Positions 10,020 to 19,128 of a stretch of 64,000 nucleotides of DNA are shown here, in pieces. The notes beneath the pieces were generated by a model that was not told where the DNA came from, made no database searches, and saw nothing but the letters and a program-made list of their open reading frames with translations. The DNA is from Candidatus Thorarchaeota archaeon. GTDB taxonomy: Archaea; Asgardarchaeota; Thorarchaeia; Thorarchaeales; Thorarchaeaceae. The stretch is from NCBI GenBank assembly GCA_008080745.1, contig SHMX01000001.1:496617-560616 (forward strand). The letters run 5' to 3'. The first letter of the stretch is position 1, and every line of letters starts with the position of its first letter. Position numbers and translations under genes: made by a program.

Positions 10020-10853
10020 ATGATGAAGACCATTACAGTGACTGACTTTTCTCTCAAAGATACTCTTGAGTGTGGGCAGACCTTTTGTTGGCTGAAAGAA
10101 GGTGAGGGATATGTAAATCCTGATATTGGTCAGGTCGTCTATGTTGAGCAACAAGGAAATGTGTTGCATTTTGACACTTCTGATGGTGATGTGGATCTAA
10201 AAGGACTACTTGGTCTCTATGATCCAGTTGACGAAATTCGTGTTACCGTAAATAGAGATTCTTTGATGGAGAAGAGCATTGCACATATGCCAGGACTTCG
10301 TGTGGTAAGAGATCCGTTCTTCCCCTGTTTAATCGCATTTTTGTGTTCTATAAGGAAGAACATACCCACCATTCGACAAATGGTCCAATCAATTCGTGAA
10401 ACATATGGTGAACCAATATCCTTCAGGGATATGACATATCACTGTATGCCAACTCCAGAACAATTGAGAGGAGTACCAGCAAAAGAACTCAGAAAACTAG
10501 GTCTAGGTTGGCGAGCCAAGTTCATTGAAGAAACCACTAGTACGATTGCGGAACGAGAGATTGAATTTAAGACCTTGCAAAAAATGGAATATGAAGAGGC
10601 CCATCGCCAACTAAAGACCCTTCATGGGGTGGGCGATAAGGTTGCAGATTGTGTAAGCTTGTTCTCTTTGGGGTTTTTGGAAGCTTTTCCAATCGACATA
10701 TGGATTGAACGAATAATTGAGGAACATTATAATATCTTCACAGAAACTGGTAACTCATACAAGAAGAAGTCCTCAGCCGCAAGAGAATATTTCGGGCCGT
10801 ATGCAGGTTATGCTCAACAATACCTATTCCATTTTATGAGAACTGGATGCTAA
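10020..10853 (+). CDS. ogg: 8-oxoguanine DNA glycosylase/AP lyase, OGG1 type
   Basis: 277 residues from the ATG at 10020; a TTG at 10008 would add four residues. The N-terminal beta domain carries TLECGQTFCW, the OGG signature, followed by DPFFPCLIAFLCS. The helix-hairpin-helix is LHGVGDKVADC with the catalytic lysine K207, and the catalytic aspartate is D226 in AFPIDIWIERI. It removes 8-oxoguanine from DNA and cleaves the strand by beta-elimination, in base excision repair. Length matches archaeal OGG1-type enzymes. It converges on priL with only 6 bases between the stop codons. A dispersed GC-rich motif lies about 55 bases upstream. Confidence 0.9.
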   Translation: MMKTITVTDFSLKDTLECGQTFCWLKEGEGYVNPDIGQVVYVEQQGNVLHFDTSDGDVDLKGLLGLYDPVDEIRVTVNRDSLMEKSIAHMPGLRVVRDPFFPCLIAFLCSIRKNIPTIRQMVQSIRETYGEPISFRDMTYHCMPTPEQLRGVPAKELRKLGLGWRAKFIEETTSTIAEREIEFKTLQKMEYEEAHRQLKTLHGVGDKVADCVSLFSLGFLEAFPIDIWIERIIEEHYNIFTETGNSYKKKSSAAREYFGPYAGYAQQYLFHFMRTGC

Positions 10854-10859
10854 AAGTAG

Positions 10860-12008
10860 TTAGCTTAGTTTTTGTTTCTTCTCGCGCTTTCGAGAATACC
10901 ATGAATGGTCATCAATATTTTTAGAGAGTTCCCAAGCTCTTGTTTGGTAGAAATCAAGAGGATGGAGAACATATTCACAGAGATCGTCCCAAGCCTCTCC
11001 AAGATAAACGGGACAGAGGTGATTCCCCTGCATCTTGTCACAAGCAGGTGGGGTATATCCCTCTCCTGCAGACTTTGAAGAGATGTGTCTGACCTGATAT
11101 TCGGCTAGACTCCGTACATAATCGGGTGCCGCCTTGAATACTCCCATCACCTCCTTTTCACTCATGCCAATTTTTAGAAGAAAAGCAGCCAGAGCGAAAC
11201 GAGCTTCATGGGAAAGATTCTTTCCAGCCACTGATTCAGCATATATTATTGAGATACATGGAGGAAATGCACCTTTTGATTCATCGGAAAATTCAATGGG
11301 TTTTGTGCTTCTGATTTTGGTTGTTAGCTCGGTCTCAATTGATTGCACAATTTCGGTCAACCGAGTGGGAAGGGTTGGTACATCAGAGGTGCTTTCTAAA
11401 ATCAGGTCATTGAACTTACCAGAAATCAGCCGTTCTAGTTCCTTTTTGGCAATATAGACCATGCCGGCATCCACATGTCTGTTGACTAATTTCCATTTAT
11501 CATGATGAAATTTAGGTGCGACCTGAAGAAAGTTCTGAAAAGCAATTTTGAATTCAAATGGTTGAAGAATGGATGAAAGATGGCTTCGTTCCAAGATCTC
11601 GCCCTGCCATTCTAATTCCCAACCAAATGCGGATTCAGCAAGATACTCTAAAATTTCGTACTTCTCCCTAGATAAATAAGACCGCACAGATTTAGATTCA
11701 GCCACTGCTTGATAGGACCGTAATCGGACGTTTCCAATCTTTTCAACAATTAATCGCGCAGTAGGATAGATCAATACATCACGTTCATCATTGGTATTGA
11801 CTAGACGAATGGGTTTTCTATCTAATGCATTGAGCACCCGTTCACCTGCTTCTTCTACAATATACCGATTATTGCTCTCACCCAAGAATTTGGATAGATC
11901 TCGTAGGTCCCTAGCAAACTTCTGGGATGCTCGACGAGCCTCCACAGAGAACGGATATTGAAGCATCTGTATTCTGGTAAGCATGATGAGGGCCTCTTTA
12001 GTGTTCAA
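10860..12008 (-). CDS. priL: DNA primase large subunit PriL
   Basis: 382 residues, the regulatory large subunit of archaeal/eukaryotic primase, which with PriS makes RNA primers. The C-terminal iron-sulfur domain is recognisable from four cysteines: C251 in FPPCI, C323 and C332 in ACDKMQGNHLC, and C344 in DLCEYVLHPLDFY. The N-terminal part is helical with the usual TRIQMLQYPF start region. The ATG overlaps the stop of the small zinc-ribbon gene upstream by four bases (ATGA), showing tight co-expression. PriS is not in the window. The family call is strong because the cysteine pattern and the HPLDFY motif are both present. Confidence 0.92.
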   Translation of the reverse strand: MNTKEALIMLTRIQMLQYPFSVEARRASQKFARDLRDLSKFLGESNNRYIVEEAGERVLNALDRKPIRLVNTNDERDVLIYPTARLIVEKIGNVRLRSYQAVAESKSVRSYLSREKYEILEYLAESAFGWELEWQGEILERSHLSSILQPFEFKIAFQNFLQVAPKFHHDKWKLVNRHVDAGMVYIAKKELERLISGKFNDLILESTSDVPTLPTRLTEIVQSIETELTTKIRSTKPIEFSDESKGAFPPCISIIYAESVAGKNLSHEARFALAAFLLKIGMSEKEVMGVFKAAPDYVRSLAEYQVRHISSKSAGEGYTPPACDKMQGNHLCPVYLGEAWDDLCEYVLHPLDFYQTRAWELSKNIDDHSWYSRKREKKQKLS

Positions 12009-12202
12009 TAGAAGAGTGGCTTGTAGTCATCATATCCTTTATCGTAAAACTTGCTCCCACATGAATTACATTTGAAAATTTGTATCCCGCGCGCACGAGC
12101 CCAACGTTCAAGTACACGTTCAATACGTTCACTCCCACATTTGGGGCATTTCAATTCTTCATCATTATATGCCCATGGTGAATCACGACGGCTGCTTGGC
12201 AA
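12005..12202 (-). CDS. small zinc-ribbon protein upstream of priL
   Basis: 65 residues with two CxxC knuckles, CPKCGSERIE and CNSCGSKFYD, separated by about 20 residues, forming one zinc ribbon. The N-terminus is a short polar tail. The gene overlaps priL by four bases and lies 20 bases after the methyltransferase, so it belongs to the same minus-strand transcript. It may bind DNA or partner with primase, but that is inferred from position only. An alternative is a general transcription-associated ribbon. Confidence 0.75.
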   Translation of the reverse strand: MPSSRRDSPWAYNDEELKCPKCGSERIERVLERWARARGIQIFKCNSCGSKFYDKGYDDYKPLFY

Positions 12203-12221
12203 ATTATTACCTCAATTATTA

Positions 12222-12884
12222 TTATTGTCCGGACCCTTTTATTCCCAATACTATCGCACGAATCGGGTCTAGTTGAACTGATTTGGTCCCGGAGAATCCT
12301 TCCCTAATGAGAATATCTTCTATATCACTGATAGAATGCTTACACATATGGGGATATCGTTTGCGCGCTTTCTCTGGATCCATGTGTCCTTCAGACATTA
12401 TCTTGACGAACTCATCAGGGTTTCCAGAAACAAAATCATAAACCACATATCCACCCTTGAAATTTATGGTCCTATAGATCTGCTGAACAAAATCATACGG
12501 ATCAGCAACTTCATGAAGTACATACCCTGAAAAACCCAAGTCAACAGATTGTGTGGGCAGGTTAATTCTACTTTTGTCAAAATCTTGCTCTATCAATTCG
12601 ACCTTTACTTTAGATAAATTTGCCAAGGATATTTCTCGGGCGTAAGATAGCATCTCTTTGCTTGCATCGATTCCAATAATCTTGGATGCATTGAATTCCT
12701 TCACAGCATCTCGTAGGAAGAGTCCAGGACCACATCCAAAATCACCTAGAGTATGGATAGACACAGATTCTACTAATTGAACTAGCTCCTTCCAGAAATG
12801 ATCCCCATATCGCCGATGATAGGAATCAGCAATGCTCTTAACGCGATCGGAATCACTCCAGTCAGCCTTTGCTAAGTCCGCCAC
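12222..12884 (-). CDS. class I SAM-dependent methyltransferase
   Basis: 220 residues from a GTG at 12884, one base after the stop of the upstream thioredoxin-like gene; the open frame extends further upstream but only inside that gene. The SAM-binding motif I is LGDFGCGPGLFL, followed by IIGIDASKEML, with DLGFSGYVLHEV as motif IV. The C-terminal RYPHMCKHSISDIEDIL segment is not diagnostic to me. Substrate unknown, probably a small molecule or a protein. It sits in the thioredoxin-like / methyltransferase / zinc ribbon / priL transcript. Confidence 0.8.
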   Translation of the reverse strand: MADLAKADWSDSDRVKSIADSYHRRYGDHFWKELVQLVESVSIHTLGDFGCGPGLFLRDAVKEFNASKIIGIDASKEMLSYAREISLANLSKVKVELIEQDFDKSRINLPTQSVDLGFSGYVLHEVADPYDFVQQIYRTINFKGGYVVYDFVSGNPDEFVKIMSEGHMDPEKARKRYPHMCKHSISDIEDILIREGFSGTKSVQLDPIRAIVLGIKGSGQ

Positions 12885-12885
12885 C

Positions 12886-13446
12886 TTAGTGCCGTCCCAG
12901 GATATAATCAGAACGCAATAACAGGTCCAAAAACTCGTGGAGACTTTGACGTAAAATCTCAGGATCACTATACAGTTTTTTTAATGCTACCTTTCGTTGT
13001 TCAATAGAAGGATTGCTCTTCTCATTGATGAGTTTGTATACGGTATTAGGACGTTCAGCCCATCTGCAAAGCTCTTGTAACTCTTCATTAAGGAACAAGA
13101 CAACAGGGGTCTTTCGTTTCCCATTAACCCGAAAATTCTGGTGGAAGCGTGCATGTTTATCACTATCGAGAATACGCAACTCTACTTTTGGTGATAGAGA
13201 TGCCATTCTGGCAAGAACGGGGAGATTTCCAGCAGTATCATTACAACGATCAGTGCCTATGACAAGAATGTTAATTCTGTTTTGAATGGTTCTCAAAATA
13301 TCCTGCTCGTGTTCATTTAGCATCAGATCATTAAATCGTGCTTTCATTATTTCAACATTCTCACGAGCTGCTTTCAGAAATTCCTCGTATGTTATAGCCT
13401 CATTATACTCTGTGATTTCAGACATGCGTACCACTTCAATATTCAA
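12886..13446 (-). CDS. thioredoxin-fold protein with a single active-site cysteine
   Basis: 186 residues. The core INILVIGTDRCNDTAGNLPVLARMA, followed by LRILDSDKHARFHQNF and KRKTPVVLFL, matches the thioredoxin-family group in which the CxxC motif is reduced to one cysteine followed by polar residues; the cis-proline loop is KTPVV. A second ATG at 13425 (MSEITEYNEAI) is an alternative start. It may act as a redox sensor or as an adaptor for the adjacent methyltransferase, whose start is one base from this stop. It heads the minus-strand cluster that ends with priL. Confidence 0.7.
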   Translation of the reverse strand: MNIEVVRMSEITEYNEAITYEEFLKAARENVEIMKARFNDLMLNEHEQDILRTIQNRINILVIGTDRCNDTAGNLPVLARMASLSPKVELRILDSDKHARFHQNFRVNGKRKTPVVLFLNEELQELCRWAERPNTVYKLINEKSNPSIEQRKVALKKLYSDPEILRQSLHEFLDLLLRSDYILGRH

Positions 13447-13577
13447 AGAATTCGCTGTAGGTACAGCACCTTGATGAATATACTAATTGGATAAAAGACT
13501 TATCGGTCAAGTAGAAAACTCAAAATTTCGTCAGAAATCAGAATAATATTAGAAAAAATAAGCATCTCTATATCAAG

Positions 13578-14282
13578 ATGGTTGTATATGACACTATGGC
13601 ACCAGAGTATGCAGAGAAATTTGTCGAAGACCTACAGAGTAGAGGTTCAGCAGAAACGGCTAAACACATTGCCCGATACCTAAAAACAAGCCAGCTTGAA
13701 TTCTATGGACTCCACCTTCCAGTTATTCACAAAATAACGACGAAGTATACCAAAAAAATGATACTATCAGATCTGAAGGAACTGATGCTTGATCTTTGGA
13801 AAAAACCAATATTTGAAGTGAGAAGAGCAGCTATCAATATCTTGGAAAAGTATGCCAAGGCAGGGGCGGTCTATCCAACACTAAAGATTGCTTCCGACTG
13901 GATTAGAGAAATCGATACCTGGGCGTTGCTTGATCCTCTAGCAACACCTTGTCTAGGGATTCTCCTTCTTCGAGATTGGGCTGTCGAGAAGACTTTGATA
14001 TCATGGCAAGAAAGTGATAACTTCTGGAGAAGAAGAGCGTCCGTACTACCATATCACCATCTCTGCCGAACGAAAATCTACAAGGAGGAATACACTGAGA
14101 AGATTGTTAGCGCAGTCCTACCTCATATCACAGATAAAGAGTTCTTTGTTGGTAAGGCAGCAGGATGGGGTTTACGAGAGCTAAGCAAGAAAAATCCTAC
14201 AGCGGTTCGAGAATTCATAGAGCAGTATGGGAATAAAATGACTGCCTTGGTCAGACGTGAGGGAAGCAAAAAATTGGAATAG
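13578..14282 (+). CDS. DNA alkylation repair protein, AlkD-like HEAT-repeat glycosylase
   Basis: 234 residues forming an all-helical ARM/HEAT-like repeat protein. Markers of the AlkD family are FYGLHLPVIHKI near 45-56, WKKPIFEVRRAAINILEKY, WIREIDTWALLDPLATPCLG with the conserved tryptophan-aspartate pair, and NFWRRRASVLPYHHL. AlkD enzymes excise positively charged alkylated bases. The C-terminal KAAGWGLRELSKKNP matches the usual last repeat. Translation could also begin at the ATG nine codons into... the frame at MAPEYAEKF (13596). It is divergent from the thioredoxin-like gene and is followed by two conserved genes of unknown function. Confidence 0.85.
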   Translation: MVVYDTMAPEYAEKFVEDLQSRGSAETAKHIARYLKTSQLEFYGLHLPVIHKITTKYTKKMILSDLKELMLDLWKKPIFEVRRAAINILEKYAKAGAVYPTLKIASDWIREIDTWALLDPLATPCLGILLLRDWAVEKTLISWQESDNFWRRRASVLPYHHLCRTKIYKEEYTEKIVSAVLPHITDKEFFVGKAAGWGLRELSKKNPTAVREFIEQYGNKMTALVRREGSKKLE

Positions 14283-14329
14283 TTTCGGTAATCTGTTTTA
14301 CTTTTATTATTGTTTTGAGAGCATAAGAT

Positions 14330-14671
14330 ATGATGGATATGCTAGCATACTGCGGCCTCGACTGCAAGGAGTGTCCCGCATATCGCGCAAAACGCAGTGA
14401 GGACAAGTACCTACAGGAGAAGACCGCAAAGGAGTGGTCAACAGCGGAATGGACTGTTGAGCCTGAAGAGGTTAGCTGCGATGGTTGCAAATCTGATGGG
14501 GACTTATTCAAGCATTGTGCAGTCTGTAGAGTCAAATCTTGTGCCAAAACCAGAAACGTAACAACCTGTGCCCACTGTGAGGATTACAAGTGTGATAAAC
14601 TAGAAACTCTATTAGACGTACTTGGAAAAAACGCACGAACTAGATTAGATAAAATAAGATCAACTCTCTGA
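14330..14671 (+). CDS. DUF3795 cysteine-rich protein
   Basis: 113 residues beginning MMDMLAYCGLDCKECPAYRA, the hallmark of DUF3795, and containing further cysteines in CDGCKSDGD, HCAVCRVKSC and CAHCEDYKC. About a dozen cysteines in such a short protein point to zinc or iron-sulfur binding. Function unknown. Such genes are widespread in anaerobic archaea and bacteria. The preferred start could be the second methionine (14333). It sits 26 bases ahead of the DUF763 gene on the same strand. Confidence 0.85.
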   Translation: MMDMLAYCGLDCKECPAYRAKRSEDKYLQEKTAKEWSTAEWTVEPEEVSCDGCKSDGDLFKHCAVCRVKSCAKTRNVTTCAHCEDYKCDKLETLLDVLGKNARTRLDKIRSTL

Positions 14672-14697
14672 AAACTTTAAGGAGTAACCGAGATATA

Positions 14698-15825
14698 ATG
14701 AGACGCGGAGGAGTAGCAGATCTCAAACTGCATCCGGGTAAAGCACCCCATTGGTTAGTCAAACGAATGATACCCATGGCTAGTGCAATCTGCGCATTCA
14801 TTGTTGATGAATACGGTCCAAAAGAACTACTCAATCGATTATCAGATCCTGTATGGTTTCAAGCTCTTTCTAACGCTCTGGGATACGATTGGGATTCATC
14901 CGGTTCAACTACTGTCACTTGTGGAGTGCTAAAGACCGCACTGAATTTTGAAACTCACAGGATGGTGGGAGTTGGTGGGAAGGGCTTGGTCTCTCGTAAA
15001 GTTCCAGATAGATTGATTGCTCTGGAGGACTTTGGACTGGATGGTGCGAGACTTGCATCAATAAGTAGAGCGGTTGCTAAGGTGGATAATGCAGCTATTC
15101 AAGATGGTTATCAACTCTATCAACATGTGTTCTTCGTTGATGAAGAGGAGAATTGGACCGTTGTCCAACAGGGGATGGACCAAGATTCAAATGATGCTAG
15201 AAGATATCACTGGACCTCCTCAGAATTTCAGGACTTTATTGATGAGCCGCATTCCGGAATGATTTCTGGACAAGTGAAACGGGCAACACTTGACCTTACA
15301 TCTAAAGTCTCGGATGATTGTCGAAAAACATCATTGGATGTTGTGAAAGAAAAACCCATTCGCATTCGGAGAATGTTTGAAGACATTAAACCCTATGGAG
15401 AATCTTCGCTTATCCCATGGCTCGAAGGGTTTGAACCAAATTATGAACTGCCTGCATACAAGGTCATTCCTAAAAGGATGGAATGGAGGGCAGTAAGAAA
15501 AGCGTATGAGACCCAACCATCTAATTTTGAAGAGCTTCTCTTTATTCAGGGTATGGGGCCTGCTACAATTAGAGGGCTCTCTCTTATCTCAGAGCTAATT
15601 TACGGGTCCACACCATCCTGGGTTGACCCAGTAAGGATGTGTTTCGCGTTCGGTGGTAAAGATGGAGTACCCTTTCCGGTTCCAAGAAAAGCATATGATT
15701 CTGCAATTCAGTTCATGGAAGAGGCGCTGAACGAAGCAAGAATTGGAAGACGAGAGAAAGTATTGGGATTGAAAAGACTAAAGAAATTTAGTCCACCAAT
15801 AATTCATAATCCGCCACTGAGTTAG
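14698..15825 (+). CDS. DUF763 family protein
   Basis: 375 residues starting MRRGGVADLKLHPGKAPHWL, the invariant DUF763 N-terminus, with DYGWD-like and HHYWTSSEF-like blocks (here YHWTSSEFQDF) and the C-terminal LLFIQGMGPATIRGLSLISE, which resembles a helix-hairpin-helix DNA-binding motif, then the FAFGGKDGVPFPV segment. The family is common in archaea and thermophilic bacteria; its role is not established, but the helix-hairpin-helix suggests contact with nucleic acid. It converges on the MFS transporter with 10 bases between stops. Confidence 0.88.
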   Translation: MRRGGVADLKLHPGKAPHWLVKRMIPMASAICAFIVDEYGPKELLNRLSDPVWFQALSNALGYDWDSSGSTTVTCGVLKTALNFETHRMVGVGGKGLVSRKVPDRLIALEDFGLDGARLASISRAVAKVDNAAIQDGYQLYQHVFFVDEEENWTVVQQGMDQDSNDARRYHWTSSEFQDFIDEPHSGMISGQVKRATLDLTSKVSDDCRKTSLDVVKEKPIRIRRMFEDIKPYGESSLIPWLEGFEPNYELPAYKVIPKRMEWRAVRKAYETQPSNFEELLFIQGMGPATIRGLSLISELIYGSTPSWVDPVRMCFAFGGKDGVPFPVPRKAYDSAIQFMEEALNEARIGRREKVLGLKRLKKFSPPIIHNPPLS

Positions 15826-15835
15826 TTCGTGTTTG

Positions 15836-17278
15836 CTAATCTAATTCCGTATTAGCAGGATCACTAGAGTCTAGGGCATCAAGATGCCCCGAATCTGGAC
15901 CGTATTCATTCTCGAGTTCCTCAACACTTACTGTGGGTTCGATAGTCTTAGCAATAAGAATACCGAGTATGAATATGTTCAGGAGTAGAACAATGTAGAG
16001 TAGAGGGAGACCTTCCCAGAGGGTGTAGATATAGCCAGCTGGAATTGGCCCAAAAGATATGAATGCTAGAACAATGACACTGGTCAGACTGAGCATCTTT
16101 CCAAGATCTGGACGTGGAAGTGACTTGAGAATGTAAGTGCCCAATACGGAGAACCATAGAATATCGTTCGTTCTTTTAATTGCTGTGGCCAGGAAGGCGA
16201 GAGAGAAAATAACCCTGAAACCAGGATATATCTGATCTGCGGCGCTAAGCCATTCTACAGGAGCGATATAAGGCACACTCTGAGCCAAGATAAGCAAAAA
16301 TACTGCAAGGGGCATGATAGAGTAAACAGCAATTGTAAGCCTACGACCACCTTGTTTGTCAAAGACACGGCCTAAAAGCAAAGTAAGAGGAACGGAAAAT
16401 ATCAGCGTGATGAGCTGCATGAGATTAATTTCAGGAATTCCAAAATTTAGTGTTTCATTCACATAATAAAGGCTTGCGAAGTTGTAAAAACTATCACTGA
16501 AAGCATCAAGAGCAATGATACCCACAAATACGGGGAAAACACGTAACAAAAGTTTGAGTCCACGAATATTCTCTTCAAAGAAATCTCTGATTCCTACTGT
16601 GCGTTTCTGACCATTGGCATGTACTGGGAGGGACTCTAAAACAGTGGCCCTGATTAATGCGGAAATCCAATAGAGTATCGCGGCACCAACGAGCATAAAT
16701 CTCATTATCTCGACAAATCCAAATCCGATATCCAGCATTAGTGTAATTACAAAGAGAGGAACAAGACCGAAAGTAGTGCCCAGCGTGAAAAGACTATTAG
16801 CAACACCACCGAATTTTCTCTCGACTTGCTGCATTGAATATGCCTGACCTGCAGCGCCTGTGAAAGAGGATAGACCAGCAACCGTCATGGCAAGAGTAAT
16901 CAGAAGCAGATTTGCTCCATCTACGAAGGCTAAAAGAAAGAAGGATATACCATTTACAATCATGGTGATTACTGACAGTTTTCTACGGTCGAAATTATCA
17001 GCAAGATACCCGGCTGCAAATGAGCCAATCACATTGACAGCAAACATCAACGAGATGAAGACACCAACCATTACATAGGTAACACCAATATCCCGAAAGT
17101 AGAGTGTGAAGTACTGTTGCAATACAGACATACTACTGTAAATCCACACCGTGAACAGGTAAATAGTCCAATTGCGATTGCTAGTGACTCGCTTTACAGA
17201 TTCAAACCAAGATAATTCATGGGGAGACGCCTTCTCTGTCCGTTCAGCGTCTTGCTGGGGTGATGTTTGGGAATCCAT
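15836..17278 (-). CDS. MFS transporter, 12 membrane helices
   Basis: 480 residues with about twelve hydrophobic helices, an N-terminal cytoplasmic segment of about 35 residues, and a long central loop near residue 215 (TVLESLPVHANGQKRTVGIR). The first half contains YLADNFDRRKLSV, a variant of the DRxGRR loop between helices 2 and 3, and the second half LLLGRVFDKQGGRRLTIAV, its counterpart. The C-terminus is acidic. Substrate cannot be read from the sequence; drug or metabolite efflux is possible. It is a single-gene unit ending at the DUF763 gene. Confidence 0.85.
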   Translation of the reverse strand: MDSQTSPQQDAERTEKASPHELSWFESVKRVTSNRNWTIYLFTVWIYSSMSVLQQYFTLYFRDIGVTYVMVGVFISLMFAVNVIGSFAAGYLADNFDRRKLSVITMIVNGISFFLLAFVDGANLLLITLAMTVAGLSSFTGAAGQAYSMQQVERKFGGVANSLFTLGTTFGLVPLFVITLMLDIGFGFVEIMRFMLVGAAILYWISALIRATVLESLPVHANGQKRTVGIRDFFEENIRGLKLLLRVFPVFVGIIALDAFSDSFYNFASLYYVNETLNFGIPEINLMQLITLIFSVPLTLLLGRVFDKQGGRRLTIAVYSIMPLAVFLLILAQSVPYIAPVEWLSAADQIYPGFRVIFSLAFLATAIKRTNDILWFSVLGTYILKSLPRPDLGKMLSLTSVIVLAFISFGPIPAGYIYTLWEGLPLLYIVLLLNIFILGILIAKTIEPTVSVEELENEYGPDSGHLDALDSSDPANTELD

Positions 17279-17349
17279 GAGGTCTTACATCCAGAATTAG
17301 GTATTGACAAGATGAAGAATTATTGTCAATTAAAGTTGCGAACAAGGCA

Positions 17350-18225
17350 TTATTCCCGTGGCATTCTACTGGCAGCCAATCGTTCCTTCTCAGAGATGCC
17401 TGTTCCAGTCACATCAATTCGTCCCACCGCTCGTAAACGAACCAATGCATGAGGATACGGGTCAAGGTATTCCTCCTCAACATTATTCCGTATTGTTGGT
17501 TGGATATCACTAAGCCGCTGATAGATGATATTCTTCTCCTCTTCAGAGGTGAAACGTTGATCAATTACCACTGCTACATGAAATGAAACTTCTGCATCCC
17601 ATAGATATTCAACAGCCCGAAATGGAAGATCCATAAATTCCGGCGAACAACCAGTCTTTGCAGTGAACGCTTCAGGAATACCGCCCCGAATAGACAGTCG
17701 AACATGTCCTACAGTATCACCTCTACGAGAGGCATATTGAAATAAACGCTCTGCTAATTCTGGTTCTTGAGAGAGTACAAATCCATTGGTTTCAATTACG
17801 AAGAGGTCAAACGCGTACCTGTCCCGATGTACCAACTCAAGAATACTACAGAGGTGATCCGTACATAAAGTAGGTTCAGCACCGCTAATGCGAGCTCTAC
17901 GGAAATTTCTCTCAGCCATGATAGCTCGAAGTTTAGAATACACTTCTTCTGGCGAGTAGAACTGGCCATATCGCTCTGGCCAATCACGACTCCAATCAAC
18001 CCAGCAAAAAACGCAACGAATGTTGCACCCTACAGAATAGGCAGTAGCAATGCCACCATATACACCTACACCATAGAAGCTCGTGTATTTTCGTAATGGA
18101 ATTCCATCAACATTCTTGCAAACCAGTTCACGGGTTCTATTTGTCAGTTGTATTGGATTGATAGGGAATGGAGGAACAAGTCCACCGTCAAGGTCTATGG
18201 TCGCAAAGCGAATCTCATCGGTCAT
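17350..18225 (-). CDS. radical SAM protein
   Basis: 291 residues. The cluster motif is CxxxCxxC at C67, C71 and C74 (VGCNIRCVFCWVDWS), followed by the ISGAEPTL segment (the GGE-like SAM-binding motif) and FVIETNGFVL (the beta-4 strand). The chain is short and has no extra C-terminal iron-sulfur cysteines. The layout is like pyruvate-formate-lyase-activating or AmmeMemoRadiSam-like proteins, but the substrate is not evident. It is divergent from the metallo-beta-lactamase-fold gene 61 bases away and may share its promoter region. Confidence 0.85.
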   Translation of the reverse strand: MTDEIRFATIDLDGGLVPPFPINPIQLTNRTRELVCKNVDGIPLRKYTSFYGVGVYGGIATAYSVGCNIRCVFCWVDWSRDWPERYGQFYSPEEVYSKLRAIMAERNFRRARISGAEPTLCTDHLCSILELVHRDRYAFDLFVIETNGFVLSQEPELAERLFQYASRRGDTVGHVRLSIRGGIPEAFTAKTGCSPEFMDLPFRAVEYLWDAEVSFHVAVVIDQRFTSEEEKNIIYQRLSDIQPTIRNNVEEEYLDPYPHALVRLRAVGRIDVTGTGISEKERLAASRMPRE

Positions 18226-18286
18226 ATATTGTTATATGAGCTTAAACGCCCTTCAAGCTTCCTAATGACCGAATAATACAATTAGA

Positions 18287-19105
18287 ATGCATACAAAGAG
18301 GATTATGATGATAGAGCTTGAATATTTCGATGATATTACTTGCATAAAGACTGCAACCGAACAGGGAGGGCAAGCAATCATGTGGGTCTATGCCTACCGA
18401 ATTGGAAACCTCCTGTTTGACACAGGATGTGGAAATGCAAGAGAGGAGGTCCAAAAATGCAAAGAATTAGAGGGGATAAAGAGGGTAATTCTGAGTCACT
18501 ATCATGAGGACCATATTGGTTGTGCAGGAGTGTTTGATAATGCACAGATATTTGCACATGAGCCTAGTATTGAGATGATTAAAAACCCTGAACAACTCGG
18601 TGAGTTCTTCCAGTATGTTTGGGGACAACCTCATCAAATCAAGAGAGTATTGCCGCTCCCCGAGATGCTGAAAGAATCAGAGTTCAAGTTTGAAATAGTT
18701 TCATTGCCGGGGCATTGTGAAGATATGATAGGCCTCTATGAACCAAACAAGAAATGGCTATTTTCAGCTGATGCGGTACCCCTTCCATCCAAAAAGAAAA
18801 TTGCTATGCCCGAAGAAAATGTACCACAAATTATTCAGACTCTGGAAGAAATTCAGAGGATGCCTATTGATGTCATATTCGATGGACACAGAGGTCCTAT
18901 TGAAAATCCGCATGAACACATCCAGACTCGAATTGATTTCCTGAAAGGTATTCGAGAAGATATATTGAGATATCACCGGGATGGAAAATCAATACAGGAA
19001 ATCCAGACATTGTTAGACATTGAAGGACCATGGTATATGGATATGACCGAGGGGAGATTTGGAATAGACCATTTCATCTCATCGATGATTAAACATTCGA
19101 TATAA
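18287..19105 (+). CDS. metallo-beta-lactamase fold hydrolase
   Basis: 272 residues from the first ATG. The metal motif is LSHYHEDH with H71, H73, D75 and H76, followed by LPGHCEDMIGLY (third ligand histidine), the SADAVPLP aspartate strand, and FDGHRGPI. This is the glyoxalase II-like branch with a helical C-terminal extension (about residues 195-272) as in LACTB2-like proteins. ATGs at 18305 and 18308 lie behind a GAGG and could be the true start. Substrate unknown. Confidence 0.82.
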   Translation: MHTKRIMMIELEYFDDITCIKTATEQGGQAIMWVYAYRIGNLLFDTGCGNAREEVQKCKELEGIKRVILSHYHEDHIGCAGVFDNAQIFAHEPSIEMIKNPEQLGEFFQYVWGQPHQIKRVLPLPEMLKESEFKFEIVSLPGHCEDMIGLYEPNKKWLFSADAVPLPSKKKIAMPEENVPQIIQTLEEIQRMPIDVIFDGHRGPIENPHEHIQTRIDFLKGIREDILRYHRDGKSIQEIQTLLDIEGPWYMDMTEGRFGIDHFISSMIKHSI

Positions 19106-19128
19106 CTGATGCGTCTCATATTACCAAG

